From the NCBI GenBank assembly GCA_029263215.1, contig JAJCXY010000038.1, forward strand, positions 51,901 through 115,900: a DNA stretch of 64,000 bases. Reading direction: 5' to 3'. Shown piece by piece: positions 51,968-59,446 of the stretch. Source of the DNA: Acidimicrobiales bacterium. GTDB lineage: Bacteria; Actinomycetota; Acidimicrobiia; Acidimicrobiales; Aldehydirespiratoraceae. Numbering within the stretch: position 1 is the first letter of the stretch; each line of letters opens with the position of its first letter. The notes below the pieces were generated by a model. It searched no databases and was not told the origin of the DNA. It saw only the letters and a program-made list of their open reading frames with translations. Made by a program: the position numbers and the translations under genes.

Positions 51968-52920
51968 CGTGGGAGCCACGCGAAGTCGGTGTTTCCCCCG
52001 CTGACTATCACGCCCACCTTCTTTCCGGCCACGGCGGCGCCGAGCTTTCGCAGGGCCGCAAGCGGCGCGGCGCCTGAGGGCTCGACCACCGTCTTCATCC
52101 GCTGGAGGTGGAAGATGGCGGCATCGATGATCTCGTCTTCTGACACGGTGACGATCTCGGTGCCGGCGGCGCAAAGGATCTCGAACGCCTTCTCGCCGAG
52201 CACCGCGAGGAGGCCATCGGCGATCGAGTCCGGTGGCATCACGGGGGGTTGGTGGATCCCGGTCTGCAGGGAGCGGTAGGCGTCGTCGACTCGCTGCGGT
52301 TCGGCCCCTATCACGATGGTGTCGGGAGCGATCGCAGCAGAGGTGATCAGCGACCCGCTGATCAGGCCCCCTCCTCCGACCGGGCAGAGGAGAAAGTCCA
52401 GGTCAGGATGGTCGTCGAACAGTTCCAGGGCTGCGGTGCCTTGGCCCGCGATGACGTCGAGGCTCTCGTAGGGGTGGATGAATGTGGCGCCTGACGCCTC
52501 GGCTCGGGCGTGGGTCGACTCGCTGAGAACCGCTCTGTCGACCAGGACGACCTCGGCGCCATAGCCCCGCACCGCGTCGATCTTGATGCTTGGGGCACCC
52601 GCCGGCATGAATATGGTGCACCCGATCTGGCGAATCCGGGCCGCGTAGGCGACAGCAGCGCCGTGGTTGCCCGACGAATGGGCGACAACACCGCGTGAAG
52701 CGGTCTCTTCGCTGAGTGACAGCACGGCGTTGGTGGCACCTCTGGCCTTGAATGCGCCGACCTTCTGGAACGACTCCAGCTTGAACACGACGCTGGCATC
52801 GAGTTGATGGTCGAGAGTGGCCGACGACATCACCGGAGTGCGGTGCACGTGGGGGGCGATGCGTTCGGCTGCGGCCACGACCGATTCGAAGGCGACATGG
52901 GGCAGCGGGGGTCGGGCCAT
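51964..52920 (-). CDS. Threonine/serine dehydratase-like PLP enzyme, copy 1
   Basis: 318-aa fold-type II PLP enzyme. PLP lysine Lys58 in KVGAFKARGATNAVL, substrate loop SSGNHGAAVAYAA, cofactor phosphate loop PVGGGGLISG, and VSGGNTDF near the end. There is no ACT regulatory domain, so it is catabolic threonine dehydratase-like or serine-racemase-like. Cotranslated with the methyltransferase. It lies back-to-back with a second paralogue at 53066. Confidence 0.87.
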   Translation of the reverse strand: MARPPLPHVAFESVVAAAERIAPHVHRTPVMSSATLDHQLDASVVFKLESFQKVGAFKARGATNAVLSLSEETASRGVVAHSSGNHGAAVAYAARIRQIGCTIFMPAGAPSIKIDAVRGYGAEVVLVDRAVLSESTHARAEASGATFIHPYESLDVIAGQGTAALELFDDHPDLDFLLCPVGGGGLISGSLITSAAIAPDTIVIGAEPQRVDDAYRSLQTGIHQPPVMPPDSIADGLLAVLGEKAFEILCAAGTEIVTVSEDEIIDAAIFHLQRMKTVVEPSGAAPLAALRKLGAAVAGKKVGVIVSGGNTDFAWLPR

Positions 52921-53065
52921 CGGGAGAGTGTACGACGCCGACGTGCTGTGGGAGATCGCTGTTGTATCATAGTCACTTTACATAACGATGATTTCCGGCG
53001 GACTTTCGATCGGGATCGAGGAGAGGGTGTGCACACCTCAGCACTGATGCGATAGTGATTCCCCC
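52921..53065. promoter_or_regulatory. Divergent promoter region between the two dehydratases
   Basis: 145 bp with the most AT-rich island of the neighbourhood at 52961-52994. On the minus strand TATGAT (52971-52966) could be a -10 box for the 51964 gene. The segment also has GTTGTAT...ATAAC half-sites. No operator can be named. Confidence 0.35.
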
Positions 53066-54007
53066 GTGGACCCTGACTCTGAACCCGCCGATATCGACGT
53101 CTCGTCCGCGGTGGAGCGCCTGGCCGGGCGGGTTCGGCGCACCCCGGTGATCTTCCCCGGCCCCGGAGCCTTCGGTGTCGCTAAAGAACTCGCGCTCAAA
53201 CTCGAGTGCCTCCAACACGCCGGCTCGTTCAAGGTCAGGGGCAGCTTCAACAACGCCTTGGCTGCCGAGTTGCCCGACTCGGGCCTCATTGCGGCGTCGG
53301 GCGGCAATCACGGCGTTGCTGTCGCCCATGTGGCCCGATCGCTCGGAATCGGCGCGGAGGTATTTGTCCCTGGGGTGTCATCGGCGGTGAAGGTCGACCG
53401 AATTCGGGCCCTGGGCGCCACCGTTCACGTTGTGGGTGAGGTCTACGACGACGCTCAGGCCGCCTGTGATGAAAGGGCGGCCCAGACCCACGCTCTCAAT
53501 ATCCACCCCTACGACGCGTCACTCACGGTGGCCGGTCAGGCCACGCTGGGTGTGGAGTTGCTCCAGCAGGTCGACGAGATCGACACCGTGGTGGTCGCCG
53601 TCGGCGGGGGCGGGCTGGCCGCGGGCCTGGCGGCCGCGCTCCCCTTCAACGTTCGCGTGCTCTGTGTGGAGCCCGAGACGAGTCGCTGCCTGTCGGCGGC
53701 GATCGAGGCGGGGCGGCCCGTACAGGTCGATGTGGGCGGTGTGGCGGCCGACTCGCTGGGAGCCAAGACCATCGGATCGGTGCCCTGGAAACTCCTCGCC
53801 GACCGGGTCGAGTCGGTGGTCGTGCCCGACGAGGCCATCGTCACAGCTCGTCGCCGACTGTGGGACGACGCACGGGTCGTGGCCGAACATGGCGGGGCAA
53901 CCGCCCTCGCCGCGGTCACCAGCGGAATCGTCGAATTCGACCCTGATGAAAGAACCGTGGTGGTCGTCTGCGGGTCGAACACCGACCCCCGAGATCTTCT
54001 CGATTGA
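53066..54007 (+). CDS. Threonine dehydratase-like PLP enzyme, copy 2
   Basis: 313 aa, same fold as copy 1. PLP lysine Lys56 in HAGSFKVRGSFNNAL, SGGNHGVAVAHVA, VGGGGLAAGLAAALPF, VCGSNTDPRDLL. Conserved differences from copy 1 (GGNHG versus SGNHG, GSN versus GGN at the C terminus) suggest another substrate. GTG start; a short alternative downstream is not needed. It is transcribed away from copy 1, sharing a 145-bp region. Confidence 0.85.
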   Translation: MDPDSEPADIDVSSAVERLAGRVRRTPVIFPGPGAFGVAKELALKLECLQHAGSFKVRGSFNNALAAELPDSGLIAASGGNHGVAVAHVARSLGIGAEVFVPGVSSAVKVDRIRALGATVHVVGEVYDDAQAACDERAAQTHALNIHPYDASLTVAGQATLGVELLQQVDEIDTVVVAVGGGGLAAGLAAALPFNVRVLCVEPETSRCLSAAIEAGRPVQVDVGGVAADSLGAKTIGSVPWKLLADRVESVVVPDEAIVTARRRLWDDARVVAEHGGATALAAVTSGIVEFDPDERTVVVVCGSNTDPRDLLD

Positions 54008-54048
54008 CATCATCGGGCTCCGGAGTCGCCGCTCGGGACTTACGGCGA

Positions 54049-54054
54049 TACCGT
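54049..54054 (+). promoter_or_regulatory. Putative -10 box for the RG-repeat gene
   Basis: TACCGT 7 nt before the GTG at 54062; leaderless spacing. Confidence 0.45.
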
Positions 54055-54061
54055 TTCGGCC

Positions 54062-55627
54062 GTGGCACGACGGCTTGACATAGAACTCACCTCCTCTCGA
54101 GACGACGGGAGCTGGACCTGGCGCGCAGCCGGAGCGAAGCAGCCCAAGGGCGCGCTCGATGGCACACTCCTTCCAGCCGGCGTGTCCGTCGGCGACGTGT
54201 TGAAGGTGGAAGCCGACGCCGACCTCGAGGGACTCACCGTCACCACCGTGTTCGCGCCCAAGGGTCCCCGCAAGGAATCCGAGCGCCTCGAGCTGCTCGG
54301 TACCGGCCGTGACGAGCCTCTGGTCACCCAGGTGCTCGCCCCGAAGGGCCGAGGACGCGGCCGGGGCCGAGATGGCGACGACCGAGGCCGGAGTCGAGGC
54401 CGGGGCCGAGATGGCGATGATCGCGGCCGAGGACGCGGCCGAGGCCGAGATGGCGACGGGCGCCGAGACCAGCGGCCGAAAGGCAAGGGCGACGGTAGAG
54501 GGCCCCGCGATCGCGGAGGCCAACGTCGTGAACGTTCGAAGCCTCCGGCCCGTCCGAAGGCACCACGCCTGCGTCCCGCCCGCACCCACCGTCAGGCCGT
54601 GCTCAAGGCTCTACCCGAGCTCCAGCGGGCCCTGGCCGAAGAGGTTCTTCGTGGCGGGGTGCCCGGAGTACGCCAGTCGGTCGACCAGATGAACGAAAAG
54701 GCAGTTGCCGAGGGCATGCCGAAGATCAAGACCGAGCCTCTGGTAACTCTGGCCGAACGACTCAACCCCCGCCTCAAGTCGGCCGAGTGGCGCGACCGGG
54801 CCGAGGCAGCGGTGGCCGGCCTCGGCGATGTCGACCTGCGCGATATCCGAAGCGTCGTGGTGGCAGCCGACAATGCTGCACGCGACGACGAGAGCCGCGC
54901 TCTGGCCGACCAGCTCAGAGAAGGACTCGCCCACCGGGTGGAATCCGAACACCGCAAGTGGCTCGACGAGCTTGCCGCCACCATCGCCGATGGTCGCACG
55001 GTGCGGGCCCTCCGCCTCAGCTCCCGCCCCCCCAAGGCCGGCTCTCCCCTGCCGGTCGACATGGCTGAGAAGCTTGCCGCCGCGGCAGCCGAGAGTCTCA
55101 CCGCGGAGGTCACCTCCGACCGTTGGGCCACCGTTCTCGACGCGGTTGCCTTCTCCCCTGTCAGGTCTCAGGTCGTCGCTCAGGGAATCCCCGAGAAACC
55201 CACCGAAGATCTTCTCAAGAGCGTGAAGAAGCTCGCGTCACGCACACCCGACATCGCCAAGCTGTTCGGTATCGAGCCGCCCGCGCCCAAGAAGCGGGGC
55301 AGGGGCGGCCGGAAGGCTCGACCCACTCCCCCACCTCCTCCCCCACCGGAGATGGCGGCGCCTGAGTCCGCGGCGCCCGAGTCAGCGCCGGAGCCTGTAG
55401 CTGCGCCTGAGTCAGCGCCCGAACCGGTGTCGACTGAGTCCGCGCCTGAACTCACCGCACCTGAGCCCGCGCCCGAACTCACCGCACCTGAGCCCGCGCC
55501 TGCTCTGGAGCCTGCCCCGGAGCCAGCGGCCATCGAGGCCCCCGAACCAGTGGAAGCCCTCGCACCCGCTCCCGACACCCCCGTCGAGGCCGAACCCGAA
55601 GAAATCACCGAGGATCCCGTGACGTGA
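54062..55627 (+). CDS. RG-repeat, Pro/Glu-tailed protein, possible nucleic-acid binding
   Basis: 521 aa in four parts. Residues 1-95 are a small beta-rich domain (LDIELTSSRDDGSWTWRAAGA, VGDVLKVEADADLEGLTVTTVFAPKG) that could be an OB-like fold. Residues 96-153 are Arg/Gly/Asp repeats of RGRGRDGDDRG type, encoded by 39-bp tandem units. Residues about 165-405 are helical (THRQAVLKALPELQRALAEEVL...VDQMNEKAVAEGMPKIKTEPL). From about 420 the protein is a Pro/Ala/Glu tail with APELTAPEP repeats. RG-rich regions usually bind RNA or single-stranded DNA, so that is the best guess. I recognise no named family. The stop overlaps the next gene (GTGA). Confidence 0.8.
   Translation: MARRLDIELTSSRDDGSWTWRAAGAKQPKGALDGTLLPAGVSVGDVLKVEADADLEGLTVTTVFAPKGPRKESERLELLGTGRDEPLVTQVLAPKGRGRGRGRDGDDRGRSRGRGRDGDDRGRGRGRGRDGDGRRDQRPKGKGDGRGPRDRGGQRRERSKPPARPKAPRLRPARTHRQAVLKALPELQRALAEEVLRGGVPGVRQSVDQMNEKAVAEGMPKIKTEPLVTLAERLNPRLKSAEWRDRAEAAVAGLGDVDLRDIRSVVVAADNAARDDESRALADQLREGLAHRVESEHRKWLDELAATIADGRTVRALRLSSRPPKAGSPLPVDMAEKLAAAAAESLTAEVTSDRWATVLDAVAFSPVRSQVVAQGIPEKPTEDLLKSVKKLASRTPDIAKLFGIEPPAPKKRGRGGRKARPTPPPPPPPEMAAPESAAPESAPEPVAAPESAPEPVSTESAPELTAPEPAPELTAPEPAPALEPAPEPAAIEAPEPVEALAPAPDTPVEAEPEEITEDPVT
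54359..54475 (+). repeat. 39-bp tandem repeat, three units, in the RG protein gene
   Basis: Units 54359-54397, 54398-54436 and 54437-54475 share the start GGCC(G/A)GGGCC-like then GAGATGGCGA; units 1 and 2 are the closest pair. Each encodes 13 residues (RGRGRDGDDRGRS type). Copy number may vary between strains. Confidence 0.75.
55442..55495 (+). repeat. 27-bp tandem repeat, two units, in the RG protein gene tail
   Basis: Two nearly identical 27-bp units (55442-55468, 55469-55495) encode APELTAPEP twice; they differ at a single base. Confidence 0.75.
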
Positions 55628-56385
55628 TCCAGTTCGAGGTCGACGGCCATGTAGGAGTCATTCGCCTCGACCGCGTGGAAGCTCGAAACGCCATCAACGC
55701 CGAGATGTCGGCGGCCATCGAAGGTGCGATCGATCGCCTCGAAGACGACGATGACCTCTGGGTGGGAATCCTCGGCCACAATGGTCCGGTCTTTTGTGCC
55801 GGAGCCGACCTCAAGGCGATAGCGGCGGGGATGGCAGGTGGGCTCGGCACGGCTCGCGGAGGCCTGGGTGGCCTCGTACGCCGAGAACGCACCAAGCCCC
55901 TCATAGCGGCTATCGACGGTCATGCGGTGGCCGGTGGGCTCGAACTCGCTCTGGCGTGCGACCTTCGGGTGGCGTCGACCGACTCCCAGCTCGGCATCCC
56001 TGAGGTGAAACGTTCCCTGGTGGCGTCCGCAGGTGGTCTGGTCCGTCTTCCGTACGCCCTTCCTCCCGCAGTGGCGATGGAGATGGCGCTCACCGGCGAC
56101 ACGATCACCGCCGAGCGTGCCCATCAGCTCGGGATGCTCAACAGGACCTGTGAGCCGGGTGCGGCGATCGACGAAGCGATGGCCCTGGCCGCTCAAATCA
56201 TCGCCAACGCTCCGCTCGCGGTCCGAGAGAGTCGCCGCCTGATCATCGATGCCGCCCACCAGACCGACATCGAAGCCATGGATGCGGCCGCCGCGGCCCA
56301 GATCCGCCTGGCTGCCACCGACGACCGTGCGGAAGGCCCTCAGGCCTTCATCGAGAAGCGCCCTCCTGTCTGGAAGGGTCGCTGA
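55624..56385 (+). CDS. Enoyl-CoA hydratase (crotonase family), copy 2
   Basis: 253 aa. GVIRLDRVEARNAINAEM start, oxyanion-hole segments FCAGADLKAI and IAAIDGHAVAGGLELALACDLRVA, and the catalytic loop SQLGIPEVKRSLVASAGGLVRLP with a Glu (PEVKRS) at the position of the first catalytic Glu, unlike copy 1 at 42291. Likely a fatty-acid or branched-chain enoyl-CoA hydratase. GTG overlapping the RG gene stop by 4 bp. Confidence 0.88.
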   Translation: MIQFEVDGHVGVIRLDRVEARNAINAEMSAAIEGAIDRLEDDDDLWVGILGHNGPVFCAGADLKAIAAGMAGGLGTARGGLGGLVRRERTKPLIAAIDGHAVAGGLELALACDLRVASTDSQLGIPEVKRSLVASAGGLVRLPYALPPAVAMEMALTGDTITAERAHQLGMLNRTCEPGAAIDEAMALAAQIIANAPLAVRESRRLIIDAAHQTDIEAMDAAAAAQIRLAATDDRAEGPQAFIEKRPPVWKGR

Positions 56386-56403
56386 CTCGAAAGATCAGAA
56401 GGT

Positions 56404-56811
56404 TCATCCCGTGCGAGGAATGATCCCATGGTCTGAGAGAAACTCGGCCAGCCCGTCGACCAGCGTGAGCTCGGCGACATCGCACAGCGCCACCCATCGT
56501 GCGTCGGTGGCATCGCTGCCGCCGGTTGCGGCGGCGTCGCCGGTGAGCGACACCGCGAAGTCGAGGATCACGTAATGGTGGGCATCGTCGATCCGTTCGG
56601 CATGACCTACAAGAACGCCGCACCTGCCTGTGAGCCCGGTTTCCTCGAGGAGCTCTCGCTCCACCGCGTCGCTCAGCCGTTCGCCTGGTTCGACACGGCC
56701 CCCCGGCACCGACCAGAGACCCGCTCCCGGCGCCTGGCCGCGTCTGATGAGCAGCAACGCATCGGCCCGGAGCACGATTGCCCCTACCGCCACCTGCGGG
56801 CGAGGTGTCAT
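56404..56811 (-). CDS. NUDIX hydrolase
   Basis: 135 aa with an intact Nudix box G38-x5-E44-x7-R52-E53-L54-x-E56-E57-x-G59-L60, preceded by AVGAIVLRADALLLIRRGQAPG and LWSVPGGRV. The family hydrolyses nucleoside diphosphates linked to X. An ADP-ribose or oxidised-nucleotide substrate is possible; motif data do not decide. It overlaps the upstream GNAT gene by 4 bp. Convergent with crotonase 2 (18-bp gap). Confidence 0.9.
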   Translation of the reverse strand: MTPRPQVAVGAIVLRADALLLIRRGQAPGAGLWSVPGGRVEPGERLSDAVERELLEETGLTGRCGVLVGHAERIDDAHHYVILDFAVSLTGDAAATGGSDATDARWVALCDVAELTLVDGLAEFLSDHGIIPRTG

Positions 56812-57281
56812 TGATCGAGGCGGCGGTGAACGGTGAGTGATCGCGCGACGAGCCCGAACGTCTCGAAGAAGTTCTTGGTGGCACGATCACCGGGCAGGGC
56901 CATGGAGTCGATGCCGACTGCACCGAATCCGCGACACCAATCGATGGCCAGCTCCATCATCTCCTCCCCCACACCTACTCCGCGTGCTCCGGGCAGCACG
57001 AAGATGTCGGTGAGCCGTCCCAAGCGGCGGCCATCGTGGAGCGACACCTGTTCGACCGCGGCATAGCCCACGACGGTGTCGTCGATCGTGCCTACCGCAA
57101 GCAGCCGATCGGGGTCGGTCAACTCGGCCTCAAGGCCCTTCGCGAATGGCGGCTTGCGGGCGCCGAGGTGAGACCAGATGTAGCCGCCTCTCGCTGGTGC
57201 GAGTTCGGCGATGGCTGTTTGGGCCAGGTCGACGAGGGTGGCGAGATCGGCTGGTCCGGCCCGTGCCGCCCCGATCTCCAT
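56808..57281 (-). CDS. GNAT N-acetyltransferase
   Basis: 157 aa. GNAT core: VGYAAVEQVSLHDGRRLGRLTDIFVLPGARGVGVGEEMMELAIDWCRGFGAVGIDSMALPG contains strand beta4 and the acetyl-CoA loop (R/Q-G-x-G-x-G/A as ARGVGVGEEM), then NFFETFGLVAR. Acceptor unknown. Middle gene of the minus-strand operon 58155 to 56404. Confidence 0.85.
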   Translation of the reverse strand: MEIGAARAGPADLATLVDLAQTAIAELAPARGGYIWSHLGARKPPFAKGLEAELTDPDRLLAVGTIDDTVVGYAAVEQVSLHDGRRLGRLTDIFVLPGARGVGVGEEMMELAIDWCRGFGAVGIDSMALPGDRATKNFFETFGLVARSLTVHRRLDQ

Positions 57282-57283
57282 GA

Positions 57284-57727
57284 TCAGGAGCGAAGCTGCC
57301 GGATCCGGTTGATCACCGTGGCGCGTGCTCGATGATCCTGCTCGAAAGCAAGCAGCTCGGAAAGGTCTTGGTCGGAGAGGGGCTCGAGGAGTTCGAGTAG
57401 TTCGGTCGCGGCCATCGACTCGTAGCCGTCGATGGGTAGCTCGATCTCATGGCCCTCGATGTCTTCCTCGGGGAGGTCGGCCTCGGGTGACGGCTGGCGG
57501 AGTCCCACGGCGGAGGCCACGACATCGCTGAGTTCGTCGACCAGCCGGGTGATGCCAGTAGGCGACTGCTGGGCCGCGATCTTTCCGGCCAAGCGGGCCA
57601 GTGCCACCTGTCCCCGGCCGCGATCGGCCAGCTTGGGGATGAGGTCCTTGGCCTCCAGGGCGAGACCGAGCGGCGCGTAGAGCACGAGGTCGAGCACCCG
57701 ATCGCCGAGTCGCTCAGGTGTGCTCAT
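57284..57727 (-). CDS. Conserved actinobacterial-type protein, unknown function
   Basis: 147 aa. The N-terminal half is amphipathic/hydrophobic (ERLGDRVLDLVLYAPLGLALEAKDLIPKLADRGRGQVALARLAGKIAAQQ), followed by an acidic linker and a C-terminal helix pair SDQDLSELLAFEQDHRARATVINRIRQL. The L-x-x-L-L-x-(Y/F)-E-x-x-H-x-x-R ending resembles that of actinobacterial lipid-droplet or membrane-surface-associated proteins; this is tentative. ATG 57727 overlaps the DUF4193-like gene by 4 bp. Confidence 0.65.
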   Translation of the reverse strand: MSTPERLGDRVLDLVLYAPLGLALEAKDLIPKLADRGRGQVALARLAGKIAAQQSPTGITRLVDELSDVVASAVGLRQPSPEADLPEEDIEGHEIELPIDGYESMAATELLELLEPLSDQDLSELLAFEQDHRARATVINRIRQLRS

Positions 57728-58155
57728 GGATTGGAGATGGGCCCGCCGCAGTGAGGACATTCACCATCACTCACCGCCGCACTGTTGACGAGCAGGAAGC
57801 AGTGGGGGCAGGAGAATTCGTTGTCCTGACGAGCTTGCACATCCTCGGCGTCGCCCGGTGCGACCGGCGGCTTCACCGGAGGGGCATCTTCGTCGTCTTC
57901 GTCTTCGTCGTCGCCGGCAGCGATCCGATCCTTCAGGATCGCGTCGAGATCAGCCTCGACCTCGTCGTCGTCTTCATCGTCGTCGTCTTCGGCGCGAGCG
58001 GGAGTGGCGACGTCGTCTTCGTCGTCTTCTTCGTCGTCTTCTTCCTCATCGTCGCCGTCGTCTTCGAGAGACCCTGAAAGGTCTTCCTCATCGTCGTCGG
58101 ACATCTCTTCGAGATCTGCCGGTTCTTCTTCTGGTGTGTCGTCTGCGTCAGCCAT
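57724..58155 (-). CDS. DUF4193-like acidic zinc-ribbon protein
   Basis: 143 aa. The first 100 residues are extremely acidic: long Asp/Glu runs with few other residues. The C terminus is a zinc ribbon, FSCPHCFLLVNSAAVSDGECPHCGG, with two CxxC pairs. The arrangement (acidic tail, then D-N-E-F-x-C-x-x-C-F-L-V) matches DUF4193, conserved in actinobacteria but of unknown function; the acidic part here is unusually long. Acidic tails of this type often mimic nucleic acid. Heads the four-gene minus-strand operon. Confidence 0.8.
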   Translation of the reverse strand: MADADDTPEEEPADLEEMSDDDEEDLSGSLEDDGDDEEEDDEEDDEDDVATPARAEDDDDEDDDEVEADLDAILKDRIAAGDDEDEDDEDAPPVKPPVAPGDAEDVQARQDNEFSCPHCFLLVNSAAVSDGECPHCGGPISNP

Positions 58156-58196
58156 GAGCTACCTGGTTGCGGGGGTGTGCGGCGGAGCATAGACAC

Positions 58197-59306
58197 TCAA
58201 CGACGAATTCGGCGGATTTCCAGCACCGAATCCGCGAATGCGGCGGCGCTTTCGTTCATACCGTTCTCGAGGAGCCCATGAAGCCCCTGGTTCCAAGCCG
58301 CCAGGGCCTCGCGCTCGCTGTGGGTGCGGTCGATCAGATAACGCAGGTAACGCGCCGCCATCTGCACTCCGTCGGAGAGGCTAAGAGGGTCGAGTTCGAG
58401 GCCGAGGAGTCGTTCCTCCACAAAATCGACGGTGTCGGGACTCAGCTGGCCGATCCCCAGATGACCTCCGGGACCAGTCACCGATGGCTGCCAGTTCGAC
58501 TCCTTCCAGAGGAGGGCCTCGAGAAGATCCTGAGGTACGCCATAGCTCGAAGACCAGTTCCTGAAGGCATCCTTCAGCGGAGTCGCGCTCGTCGAGGGCG
58601 CTGGGTTGGTAGGGACGGTGCTGGTGGGCACTGTGGTCGTGGGCACTGGGCTTGGGGGCACGGGGGGCGCAGGAGGCAAGGTAGTGGTCGGCGCCGGCGC
58701 CTCGGGGGCGGAGGCGCCGGGGATGGTCAGGCGTTGACCGACTCGGATCAGGTTTGGGTTGGTGAGCGCGTTCCCTGCCGCCAATGCATCGGGCTTCACG
58801 CCGAAGCGAAGAGCGATGGCAAACAGGGTCTCCCCTGCCTGCACCGAATGAATGCTCGCGGTTGACGCGAAGTCGTCGGCATTCGACGATGGTGATGCCG
58901 GAGTGCTGGCATCGAGCGCCAAGGTCTGGCCCACATAAATCCGGTCGGGATCGGTGAGCTGGTTGGCATCGATGATCGTCGCCACCGACACTCCGTAGCG
59001 GCGAGCGATCAGCCACAGGGTGTCGCCGGCGGTCACTGCATGCTCGACGCCGCCGCGGCCGGACGGGGACGTGGGCGTGGTGGTGGACGGGTCCGTGAGC
59101 ACGAGGGTTGCGCCGGCCACGATGTGATCGGCGTCTTCGATGCCGTTCCAGGCGACGAGTTCCTCGACCGTGACATCGTGGCTCTCGGCCAGCTGGGTGA
59201 GGGTGTCGCCAGGGCGCACTTCAACCGAGGTGGTGGCGAGCATCATGGTTGCCACGAGGGCAACGATCACGCTCAGGGGACTGACCGACAGAAAACGGGT
59301 GAACAC
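58197..59306 (-). CDS. Triple-LysM lytic transglycosylase
   Basis: 369 aa. Signal/TM segment at about 8-26, LysM repeats at about 28-72, 87-131 and 152-196 (each beginning VxxGDTL/VxAGETL), a Pro/Thr linker at about 201-241, then an SLT-type domain at about 245-330 with catalytic Glu269 in LLWKESNWQ and GHLGIGQLSP. Predicted secreted peptidoglycan-cleaving enzyme acting on glycan strands. GTG start with GGAGGCTC about 8 nt upstream. Confidence 0.9.
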   Translation of the reverse strand: MFTRFLSVSPLSVIVALVATMMLATTSVEVRPGDTLTQLAESHDVTVEELVAWNGIEDADHIVAGATLVLTDPSTTTPTSPSGRGGVEHAVTAGDTLWLIARRYGVSVATIIDANQLTDPDRIYVGQTLALDASTPASPSSNADDFASTASIHSVQAGETLFAIALRFGVKPDALAAGNALTNPNLIRVGQRLTIPGASAPEAPAPTTTLPPAPPVPPSPVPTTTVPTSTVPTNPAPSTSATPLKDAFRNWSSSYGVPQDLLEALLWKESNWQPSVTGPGGHLGIGQLSPDTVDFVEERLLGLELDPLSLSDGVQMAARYLRYLIDRTHSEREALAAWNQGLHGLLENGMNESAAAFADSVLEIRRIRR

Positions 59307-59446
59307 GGCTGCGAGCCTCCAACGGCTCCGCCCGTGGCTGATGCAGACGGTAGCGCCGGGTGCGGTCGCTGCCCACCATCAGGCTGCAGGTACCACCAAA
59401 CGTGGCGCGCACGGCCACGCTGAGTGCGGATTGACCTGATTGCGGG

